22,514 nt of DNA from a virus: positions 1-22,514 of IMG/VR virus record IMGVR_UViG_3300027132_000059. One strand, 5' to 3'. This document shows, one piece after another, positions 1-5,596 of this stretch. Positions within the stretch are counted from its first letter, which is position 1; every line of letters begins with the position of its first letter. The notes under the pieces are model-generated. The model did not search any database. It was given only the letters and a program-made list of their open reading frames with translations, and had not been told where the DNA came from. The position numbers and the translations under genes are program-made.

Positions 1-291
1 ATCTACCACAGATATCTTATTGAGTGTTGGTAGCTTTCTTTCTGCCGCGTAACTCATTCGTGTCATCTCAAACGCCATTCTTGGCAGCTGAATAGCAAAA
101 GGTTTGTTTAGATTAGGATCCTGCTGTATTCTAACTAGGAACTTTTCCTTTGGACCATAAGATATAGGTACCTTATAGTTCCTGATAATCTCTCCATTAC
201 TAGTCTTCTGAACATATATGTCATTGAATACTGTTCCAAATAAAATGACATATTTTCTTATAGTATCGTGAAAAAAGGTTTGATTAAACAT
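1..291 (-). CDS. gp15: Tail sheath stabilizer / tail terminator gp15 (3' end outside the window)
   Basis: The first 97 codons of a gene run off the left edge of the window. The ATG at 291-289 overlaps the gp14 stop as TAATG. The translation begins MFNQTFFHDTIRKYVILFGT and continues through FNDIYVQ, VPISYGPKEKFLVRIQQDP and AIQLPRMAFEM. These match the conserved N-terminal signature of T4-like gp15: RKY, FGT-FNDI, VPISYGPKEKF and LPRM. In T4, gp15 (272 residues) caps the finished tail tube and sheath and joins tail to neck. Following gp13 and gp14 directly is the T4 order, which supports the call. The C-terminal two thirds cannot be seen. Confidence 0.88.
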   Translation of the reverse strand, partial: MFNQTFFHDTIRKYVILFGTVFNDIYVQKTSNGEIIRNYKVPISYGPKEKFLVRIQQDPNLNKPFAIQLPRMAFEMTRMSYAAERKLPTLNKISVVD

Positions 292-1013
292 TAATATACG
301 CCCTCACTAAACGGATCAATTTCAGTGAAGTCAAGTATAGCATCACCCTCTGACTGGAATTCAACATTATCGGACACAGGATCAATTTCTTCAAGATAGA
401 AGTCATCTAAAATCATTTCGAATCCATCTTCAGTGAGCATGAACTTACCATCTTCAGTTAGGATATTGTAATCAGACAAGTCTGTTGACAGGCTAGTGTA
501 TATGTTATCAATAAAGTCAAGTCCGGTATTGAACTGCTCGTTACTGAATTCAAATAACTCGCAAACTAAATCATATGTCTGTAAAGATCCTAATTGATAG
601 AATATAGCTTCATGTTCAACAAACTTGATCTCAAAGAATTTATTATTAAGTGGTAAGAATATTATATCACCCTCTAATGGTCGATCACGACCGGAAAAAG
701 CACCAACATCTTCCCCAAAGGTTTTTCTAGCCATTGTAAGGGTAACCTGATCTCGTATCTCAAGATTAAACTTAGAAAGAAAGTCTCCCTGTCCTTGGAA
801 CCCTTCTACATTCTTGATATACAGATCGGTAAGATGGAAAGAATTGAATTGAGCATAGCTATCCTCACCAAGTATTTCATCAATGTTAACACTTGTTCTT
901 GGTAGGTAATAACTATCATGGCCGTAGATTTTAATAGACTCTACAACTAGACTCTCAATGAGCTGTTGCTCCCCACTAGCAGCAAAATTGTTGAAATAGA
1001 AGTTTGTAGCCAT
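291..1013 (-). CDS. gp14: Neck protein gp14
   Basis: 240 residues, close to the 256 of T4 gp14, a neck protein that with gp13 joins the DNA-filled head to the tail. Family signatures are visible: EQQLIESLVVESIKIYG (15-31), YYLPR (35-39), LYIKNVEGFQGQGDFLSKF (64-82), IRDQVTLTMAR (86-96), RPLEGDIIFLPLN (111-123) and FEIKFVEHEAIFYQLG (127-142). The ATG lies 1 base beyond the gp13 stop (TAGCATG) with no clear Shine-Dalgarno sequence, so translational coupling to gp13 is likely. The stop overlaps the gp15 start. The C-terminal region is strongly acidic and holds a tandem LTEDG motif (185-189 and 193-197), probably an exposed surface segment. The identification is secure from motifs plus gene order. 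Confidence 0.9.
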   Translation of the reverse strand: MATNFYFNNFAASGEQQLIESLVVESIKIYGHDSYYLPRTSVNIDEILGEDSYAQFNSFHLTDLYIKNVEGFQGQGDFLSKFNLEIRDQVTLTMARKTFGEDVGAFSGRDRPLEGDIIFLPLNNKFFEIKFVEHEAIFYQLGSLQTYDLVCELFEFSNEQFNTGLDFIDNIYTSLSTDLSDYNILTEDGKFMLTEDGFEMILDDFYLEEIDPVSDNVEFQSEGDAILDFTEIDPFSEGVY

Positions 1014-1014
1014 G

Positions 1015-1755
1015 CTAGCCGATCATATCCGTTACTGGGAGCGAGTAAGATGACATCATTTCCTTCTCAAGTGCTTCTATCTCAGCATTTGCGTCATTAT
1101 AGATCTTATCTCCATTAAAAGAAACTCCACCTGGAAGTTGAAGCCCACTAAATTTTGAAAGATTGCTACCCCACTGTCTTTTAATTAGTGCAGTAGTATA
1201 CATACCTAACCATCTATCACCCCATGCATCTGTATAAACGTCTGGATCAAGAACTTGGTAAGCCTCAACAATTAAATAATTACCAACGTTGACTTTATTC
1301 CAATCCATGTCAACACTCAGCCTATTTGTATGACGGTTGTATCTGATTGGCTGCATACCCACCAATAACTGTTCCATCAGCTGAACGTGCTGGAACATCA
1401 TGTAGTATGGGATCATTGAAACGGAAGTGAGGGAATACAGATCATTTAACGCAATTTGATATCTAATATCAAACAGGTTATTAGTAACCATGGGGTCACC
1501 AATGTTGAAAATACGCACAGCCCCAATTATGTTTTCTGGGAGTATTATATACTTGTCTGATACATTACTTGCTGTGATTACGTGCTTATAGTATATTTTT
1601 TCTGTACCATCAAAATGGTAATCCCAATAGTAGCTTAATGCTTCGTCAATACGATCTTCTACTTGATCATCATCTACGTTAATTTCAATAACAGGTTTAC
1701 CCAGCTTACGCAGGCAATATTCTTTGAATTCTGATCTTGAGACTGGACGGGCCAT
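1015..1755 (-). CDS. gp13: Neck protein gp13
   Basis: 246 residues. The N-terminal signature SEFKEYCLRKLGKPVIEINV, the following DDDQVEDRIDEALSYYWDYHFDG, the middle RHTNRLSVDMDW and the C-terminal ALIKRQWGSNL / LPGGVSFNG / LPVTDMIG are those of the T4-like gp13 neck protein. In T4, gp13 (309 residues) works with gp14 at the head-tail junction, so this is a shorter form. A strong Shine-Dalgarno TAAAGGAG (1763-1770) sits 7 bases before the ATG. Just upstream, at 1780-1787, is a CATAAATA sequence resembling the T4 late promoter. This is the first gene after the longest genuine gap in the region (43 bases), so it probably heads its own transcript with gp14 and gp15. Confidence 0.9.
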   Translation of the reverse strand: MARPVSRSEFKEYCLRKLGKPVIEINVDDDQVEDRIDEALSYYWDYHFDGTEKIYYKHVITASNVSDKYIILPENIIGAVRIFNIGDPMVTNNLFDIRYQIALNDLYSLTSVSMIPYYMMFQHVQLMEQLLVGMQPIRYNRHTNRLSVDMDWNKVNVGNYLIVEAYQVLDPDVYTDAWGDRWLGMYTTALIKRQWGSNLSKFSGLQLPGGVSFNGDKIYNDANAEIEALEKEMMSSYSLPVTDMIG

Positions 1756-1762
1756 TACTATA

Positions 1763-1770
1763 CTCCTTTA
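1763..1770 (-). promoter_or_regulatory. Strong ribosome binding site of gp13
   Basis: TAAAGGAG, 7 bases before the ATG at 1755. It is the best Shine-Dalgarno match among the structural genes here. It contrasts with gp14 and gp15, which have none and rely on stop/start overlap. Confidence 0.7.
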
Positions 1771-1779
1771 TTATTGAAG

Positions 1780-1787
1780 TATTTATG
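1780..1787 (-). promoter_or_regulatory. Candidate T4-type late promoter before gp13
   Basis: On the minus strand this reads CATAAATA, 7 of 8 bases of the T4 late-promoter -10 element TATAAATA. It lies in the 43-base gap between the oxygenase-like gene and gp13. Transcription would start roughly 6-8 bases downstream and leave a short leader containing the gp13 ribosome binding site. The position is right for a late promoter, but the element is short and the window is AT-rich, so chance cannot be excluded. Confidence 0.45.
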
Positions 1788-1798
1788 TTGCAGTTATT

Positions 1799-2329
1799 TT
1801 ATAGAAAACAATCTGCCGCTTCTTGGAAGGGGATACTCAAATACATCTGAATAAGGTATCTCTCTCTAGTACGGGCCGGGTCTTCAAGTACGGCGTGCGG
1901 TTGCCTTGAATTTAAAAGCCAGATATCATTATCACCAGCAACAAAGCTCTCTACTGGAGTCAATTTAGACTCATTGACCTGATAATATCCATTATCATCA
2001 TTGAATTCCGAAGGTATTCTTTCTTGCTCCCCCTCATAGAATACTGTCTCTTTACCATTAGTTTTATAATAAAAGTTAATAACACACTGCTCTATAGTAT
2101 GAACATGAGCTGATAAATCAGATATTACAGATTTAGTAACACCTAGACAGTTCTCTCTTATTTTTTGAGGAAATGGTGATAGGATTAAATTTACATCTTT
2201 TTTAGGTAGATAATATCTCACAAGAGCATACCCGTATGACCTTTTTGCATGCTTCTCTATTAGTCTTGTTCTATTATCAAACCCCGCAGATGAGTCAAGA
2301 TGTATGTTTAGTTTCTTTGCGTATTTCAT
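1799..2329 (-). CDS. Probable divergent Fe(II)/2-oxoglutarate (aspartyl/asparaginyl hydroxylase-like) oxygenase
   Basis: 176 residues when started at the ATG at 2329, 1 base after the TAA of the upstream oxygenase. A GTG at 2350 would add seven residues and overlap that gene, but the ATG start, MKYAKKLNIHLD, looks more natural. Neither start has a Shine-Dalgarno, so reinitiation from the upstream gene is likely. Features consistent with a cupin-fold dioxygenase are AHVHTIEQCVINFYY (74-88), an ETVFYEG strand (94-100), DIWLLNSRQPHAVL (135-148, candidate distal His145) and RERYLIQMYLSIPF (155-168, Arg for 2-oxoglutarate). A canonical HxD triad is not obvious: the first site reads HVH (75-77). 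The fold is therefore inferred and the activity is open. It could equally be a non-catalytic cupin. It sits last in an oxygenase cluster, before gp13. Confidence 0.55.
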   Translation of the reverse strand: MKYAKKLNIHLDSSAGFDNRTRLIEKHAKRSYGYALVRYYLPKKDVNLILSPFPQKIRENCLGVTKSVISDLSAHVHTIEQCVINFYYKTNGKETVFYEGEQERIPSEFNDDNGYYQVNESKLTPVESFVAGDNDIWLLNSRQPHAVLEDPARTRERYLIQMYLSIPFQEAADCFL

Positions 2330-2330
2330 T

Positions 2331-2933
2331 TTATTTAAAAGGTGGTCCACCTACCCAAAGTACAGCTGATCTTCTTATTCCTTTTGTAACAGGAGCCACT
2401 CTATGAAGTACATATGAAGGAAAAAACCAGGCTCTTCCTTTTACCAAATCTAATGTCTTTACTTCATCGCTTCCAATTTTGACCTGGAATTCACCACCCT
2501 CAAACTCACTTGGATCAGATAGTAAAAGAGCCATTGATAATTTTCTTGGTACCTTCATATCAAATGGTGATGCATCTGTGTGCCAGTCGTAATGACCTTT
2601 CTGATCACCAGAATAATAACTAAGCTGCATTGGTTCATGAAAACCGGATAGATCAAAATTAAAGAATCTTCTATTGACCTCTGTAACTGTTGCTGAAATT
2701 TTATCCCATATATAATGTATTTCAGGTTTAACACCAACCCAAGAAACATCGGAAACTCTAACTTTACTACTTACTTGAGCCTCTTCGGAATCACTTCCAA
2801 TAGTCGCCTCGTGTTTACTGTGCCACTCTGGAAGTGCTAATAAAGTGTTTATATCTTCATTAGATAAAAACCCATCCCAATATGCCATGTCATCTCGTCC
2901 ATATTGGTTTCTTGCATACATTGGATACAACAT
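2331..2933 (-). CDS. 2-oxoglutarate/Fe(II)-dependent oxygenase (PKHD-type hydroxylase)
   Basis: 200 residues. Members of this family use Fe(II), O2 and 2-oxoglutarate to hydroxylate proteins or small molecules. The iron triad is complete: His118 and Asp120 in YDWHTDA and His177 in VLHRV. Arg187/Arg188 in KGIRRSAVLW would bind 2-oxoglutarate. The core RKLSMALLLSDPSEFEGGEF (130-149) and GRAWFFPS (167-174) is typical of PKHD-type hydroxylases. The ATG at 2933 is preferred over the TTG one codon upstream, because GAGG at 2939-2942 then lies 5 bases away. The gene follows another oxygenase by 7 bases and runs into the next gene with one base between stop and start. Related enzymes are common in marine T4-like phages. 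The substrate is unknown, and virion proteins or host proteins are both possible. Confidence 0.88.
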   Translation of the reverse strand: MLYPMYARNQYGRDDMAYWDGFLSNEDINTLLALPEWHSKHEATIGSDSEEAQVSSKVRVSDVSWVGVKPEIHYIWDKISATVTEVNRRFFNFDLSGFHEPMQLSYYSGDQKGHYDWHTDASPFDMKVPRKLSMALLLSDPSEFEGGEFQVKIGSDEVKTLDLVKGRAWFFPSYVLHRVAPVTKGIRRSAVLWVGGPPFK

Positions 2934-2940
2934 CAAGTCC

Positions 2941-3528
2941 TCACTTTTCTTCCATTAATTTAGTTCGATTATATTTGTAGCTATATGGTCTCTCGCTTAC
3001 TGGATCACCAACCTGTGATGCATGCTGTCCATTCTTCTTTACAAAGTGAACAAAAACTTGACCAGAGTAGTATCCTTCTGGACCATTACAAACATCACGC
3101 CAGTGCTCTATATCACATCCCTTGTAGATGACAGCATCACCTTCCGCCATATCATATCGCTTCCCACCCATATATATTGGCCATGAATAATGATGTGATC
3201 TTCCAAGCTGAATGGTAGCACTTACCTCACAAGCAGGACGATCAGTATGTTTTTCTAATGTGTCACCATTGTGATATAGTCTTGAATAGGAATATGTCGG
3301 CATCAAGGGCTCCCCTAATGCACTTTCAATCATAGGCCACACTGCTTCTTGCAGTGTTTCAAACATAATCTCATGATGCATCACTGTTAGTGATGATGGT
3401 ACTTGTTGATCAGATACTGGATCTAGGTCAGCTTTTCTTAGTAATACGTGTGTGAAAAAATAACAAAGATGCTGTGACAACAGCCTTGGAACATATATTG
3501 CTCCAAACTTTTCAAATTGTTCATTCAT
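2941..3528 (-). CDS. 2-oxoglutarate/Fe(II)-dependent oxygenase
   Basis: 195 residues. His94 and Asp96 in LEKHTDRPACEVSATIQLG form an HxD motif, and His142 in DIEHWRD is the distal iron ligand. The strand and turn pattern between them, YSWPIYMGGKRYDMAEGDAV, followed by GYYSGQVFVHFV (152-163), is that of a double-stranded beta-helix dioxygenase. This is a family often met in marine phages. Its sequence differs clearly from that of the neighbouring PKHD-type enzyme, so the two are not recent duplicates. The ATG lies 1 base beyond the upstream stop (TAATATG) and no Shine-Dalgarno is seen, which suggests translational coupling. The substrate is unknown. The gene context (fibres upstream, neck genes downstream) is compatible with modification of virion proteins, but this is inference. 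Confidence 0.82.
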   Translation of the reverse strand: MNEQFEKFGAIYVPRLLSQHLCYFFTHVLLRKADLDPVSDQQVPSSLTVMHHEIMFETLQEAVWPMIESALGEPLMPTYSYSRLYHNGDTLEKHTDRPACEVSATIQLGRSHHYSWPIYMGGKRYDMAEGDAVIYKGCDIEHWRDVCNGPEGYYSGQVFVHFVKKNGQHASQVGDPVSERPYSYKYNRTKLMEEK

Positions 3529-3529
3529 A

Positions 3530-4051
3530 TTATTTTACATAAACTCCGTAAGTGTCTCTAAGAGCACGAACCTTCTTATTCCCGGTTGTAAATTTAAGTC
3601 TATTTACGTTAGTGTAATTCTTATCAGCAATATTAACAGCACCCTCCATCATGAAGATCCTCTTACCCATCAATACGGTAACCTCTTCACCTGCTTTCAG
3701 TTTGAAAGGTTCAAATCTATCATGTAGTGGTAGATAGTCAACATTTAAGTAGGGACTGAAGCAAAACATCTCGGAATGGTGGTCAATAATTATCTCATAT
3801 CTTCCATCAGGGATATTTACATCATACATGGTCTTACATGCAAAAGACCCTTCAGGAATGATTATCTCCTCACCTGTTTCAGTATTTCTCAATATCTGAG
3901 AGCTCTTGGTCTGCACAGTACAGTATCCATGATCTTCTTTATGAATATTAGTTATGTTATTAATTACTGGATCGGAGTTTATAATGTCTCCTGGATATAC
4001 TTTGGTTTGAACGCATATGTATTCAAAAGCCCCATGTCTTATCATTTCCAT
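3530..4051 (-). CDS. Unrecognised protein, predicted beta-rich (cupin-like?)
   Basis: 173 residues, family not recognised. Short alternating hydrophobic strands and turns dominate: YICVQTKVYPGDII near the start, EEIIIPEGSFACKTMYDV in the middle, then GRYEIIIDHH, and FKLKAGEEVTVLMGKRIFMM later. This gives an all-beta appearance that could be a cupin or jelly-roll, though no metal-binding His/Glu set is clear. DHHSEMF contains adjacent histidines. The start has an upstream GGAG (in CGGAGATATAAC), and the ATG follows the previous stop as TAACATG. The gene sits between a conserved small protein and the oxygenase cluster, with which it is probably co-translated. It may assist the oxygenases or fibres, but there is no direct evidence. 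Confidence 0.7.
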   Translation of the reverse strand: MEMIRHGAFEYICVQTKVYPGDIINSDPVINNITNIHKEDHGYCTVQTKSSQILRNTETGEEIIIPEGSFACKTMYDVNIPDGRYEIIIDHHSEMFCFSPYLNVDYLPLHDRFEPFKLKAGEEVTVLMGKRIFMMEGAVNIADKNYTNVNRLKFTTGNKKVRALRDTYGVYVK

Positions 4052-4052
4052 G

Positions 4053-4391
4053 TTATATCTCCGTTACAGGTTCCATATCTACAGGACCCAAGCTATCAAA
4101 GGTATACTCGAAAGTATTTCCAACTAATGATCTCAATGCTAGCTTCTTAACTGGATCTGCCTGAAGTATTTCTCTTCTTTTTTGCTGCTCAGCCACGTAC
4201 AATCCGGATTGAGCAATACGTTGTTTGATATCCTCAATGTCATTGACATCCGGCCACATATTGGCAGGTTGATATGCATACCCCTGATAATTATCGGGAT
4301 CTTGAGACAGGTTATCACTAGAAGCAAAAGAGACAATTAGTGAATCTGTTTGATCTTCGTATGATAATACTTTCATTTTTAGCGTTTTCAT
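4053..4391 (-). CDS. Conserved small protein downstream of the adhesin; possible fibre assembly factor
   Basis: 112 residues, beginning MKTLKMKVLSYEDQTDSLIV. I recognise this kind of small protein from marine T4-like phages but know no function for it. The N-terminal third looks like beta strands. Residues about 30-65 carry aromatic and Pro/Asp-rich sequence (YQGYAYQPANMWPDV), followed by a helix (DIEDIKQRIAQSGLYVAEQQKRREIL), and the C-terminus is acidic. A good AAAAGGA ribosome site precedes the ATG, which lies 11 bases after the adhesin stop. In many phages the gene immediately after a receptor-binding tip encodes its chaperone, so that role is a reasonable guess from position only. Confidence 0.75.
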   Translation of the reverse strand: MKTLKMKVLSYEDQTDSLIVSFASSDNLSQDPDNYQGYAYQPANMWPDVNDIEDIKQRIAQSGLYVAEQQKRREILQADPVKKLALRSLVGNTFEYTFDSLGPVDMEPVTEI

Positions 4392-4402
4392 TACTTTTCC
4401 TT

Positions 4403-5560
4403 TTAGCTTACAGCACCAATTCTTGTTCCGTTATTTGCCCATGTTACGAATGGGTTACCTGTTATGTATGGTCCAACAGCTCCAGCAGCACCACCACCGT
4501 TTGGAAAGTTACCTCCAGTACCCGGGGTACCTGCATTACCAGCAAGACCTTGGTTTCCACCAGCACCACCGTTACCACCAACATATCCACTAGCTGAAGC
4601 ACCAGCACCACCTGGACCACCATTAACAAAACCACCAGCTGTTCCAGCTGTACCTGTTGCAGGAGTAAAGGGAGATACACCGGCAGTACCACCAGCACCA
4701 CCAACTAATCCTGGCGTAGCTCCTGGACCACCGCCTCCACCTCCTCCGCCACCACCCTCAGCACCACCGGATAAATCATCATAACCAGTTACTGGGGTAG
4801 ATCCACTGACTGTATTTTTACCCTGTGTAAAAGTGAAAGGAATAGAGAAAGGTGGTGTACGGGCATAGTTGATTGATCCACCACCACCGCCTCCACCACC
4901 ACCTCCACCTATCAATGTCCCTTGGTTATCTATTGTGACAGGTCTTTGAGCAAGAACAGCAGCTCCACCAGCAGATCCTGCCGTAGCAGCACCACCTACC
5001 CACCCACCAATTGGATATCTTCCAGGTGCACTAGTTGATCCACCGGGACCACCAGCACCACCCTTACCGTAAATAGTTCCAAGATTATGAATAGTAATTG
5101 TATCTCCAGGAGCAAACTGACTTGGTATCAATAGGCCGGCAGACGCTGTGGTTGAAGCTGTCAGTACAACACCAGCCTCAATAGTAACATCAATATCAGA
5201 ACCACCTGGTGCATATATTGGAGTTCTGTTATCATAAAGATTGTAATCAACCGCATTAGCAGATACAGTTATTGAATACGGTATTCTATTCTGAGTACCT
5301 AAGAAGTCGTTATATGAAATCTGTGCTGCTGGTGTATCTGGTGCAGGCGGTGATATGTTATTTGGTATTGTTTGTGTAGCCGGAGTATTTCTAACGATAA
5401 CCGCAGGAGTGTTATTACCTCCACCAACAGGGTTAGGAACAACAGGAGTGTTTGAAGGACTCCTGTAATATTCACTTAGTGATATGGGACCACTACCACC
5501 AAACTCTCCTTGTATGGTGTTAGCATTAATTGTTGTTCCCGATGGTCCTGGAATTGGCAT
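4403..5560 (-). CDS. Glycine-rich tail adhesin / fibre-tip protein
   Basis: 385 residues in three parts. The N-terminal segment (1-33), with TTINANTIQGEFGGSGPISLSEYYR, resembles the conserved attachment segment of many marine phage tail proteins. A Pro-rich linker follows (11 prolines between residues 35 and 77), then a beta region (80-215). The C-terminal half is glycine-dominated with two pure glycine runs (218-228 and 269-278). It ends FVTWANNGTRIGAVS. Long glycine-rich tracts with GGxGGxxG spacing recall the polyglycine-II helix bundle of T4-superfamily gp38-type adhesins such as that of Salmonella phage S16. Such a domain would display variable receptor-binding loops at a fibre tip. The ATG has GGAG upstream, and a GATAAATA element lies in the 36-base gap before it. 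The host receptor is unknown. Confidence 0.72.
   Translation of the reverse strand: MPIPGPSGTTINANTIQGEFGGSGPISLSEYYRSPSNTPVVPNPVGGGNNTPAVIVRNTPATQTIPNNISPPAPDTPAAQISYNDFLGTQNRIPYSITVSANAVDYNLYDNRTPIYAPGGSDIDVTIEAGVVLTASTTASAGLLIPSQFAPGDTITIHNLGTIYGKGGAGGPGGSTSAPGRYPIGGWVGGAATAGSAGGAAVLAQRPVTIDNQGTLIGGGGGGGGGGGSINYARTPPFSIPFTFTQGKNTVSGSTPVTGYDDLSGGAEGGGGGGGGGGPGATPGLVGGAGGTAGVSPFTPATGTAGTAGGFVNGGPGGAGASASGYVGGNGGAGGNQGLAGNAGTPGTGGNFPNGGGAAGAVGPYITGNPFVTWANNGTRIGAVS
4727..4756 (-). repeat. Ten-codon glycine run in the adhesin
   Basis: Residues 269-278 are all glycine, encoded by mixed GGN codons. It is one of two such runs. It lies in the tract predicted to pack as polyglycine helices and is a potential site of slippage. 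Confidence 0.85.
4877..4909 (-). repeat. Eleven-codon glycine run in the adhesin
   Basis: Residues 218-228 are all glycine (mostly GGT and GGA, some GGC), directly after NQGTLIG. The N-x-G-x-(I/L)-x-G(n) pattern is common in phage fibre proteins. Simple-triplet character makes length change by slippage or recombination plausible. Confidence 0.85.
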
Positions 5561-5586
5561 TATTAATTACTCCGTTGTTTTACCAG

Positions 5587-5594
5587 TATTTATC
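5587..5594 (-). promoter_or_regulatory. Candidate T4-type late promoter before the adhesin
   Basis: GATAAATA on the minus strand matches 7 of 8 bases of TATAAATA. It lies in the 36-base gap before the adhesin ATG at 5560, leaving about 26 bases for a leader with GGAG. The evidence is sequence match and position only. Confidence 0.32.
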
Positions 5595-5596
5595 TA

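Noticed and set aside
2555-2749. Minus-strand frame within the PKHD-type oxygenase gene
   Set aside because: An out-of-frame shadow of a gene whose catalytic motifs are clear.
3776-4150. Plus-strand reading frame of 124 codons
   Set aside because: It lies opposite two well-packed minus-strand genes, has no ribosome site or neighbours on its strand, and its translation resembles no family.
4464-4784. Plus-strand proline-rich frame of 106 codons
   Set aside because: It is simply the complement of the glycine codons (GGN/CCN) of the adhesin.
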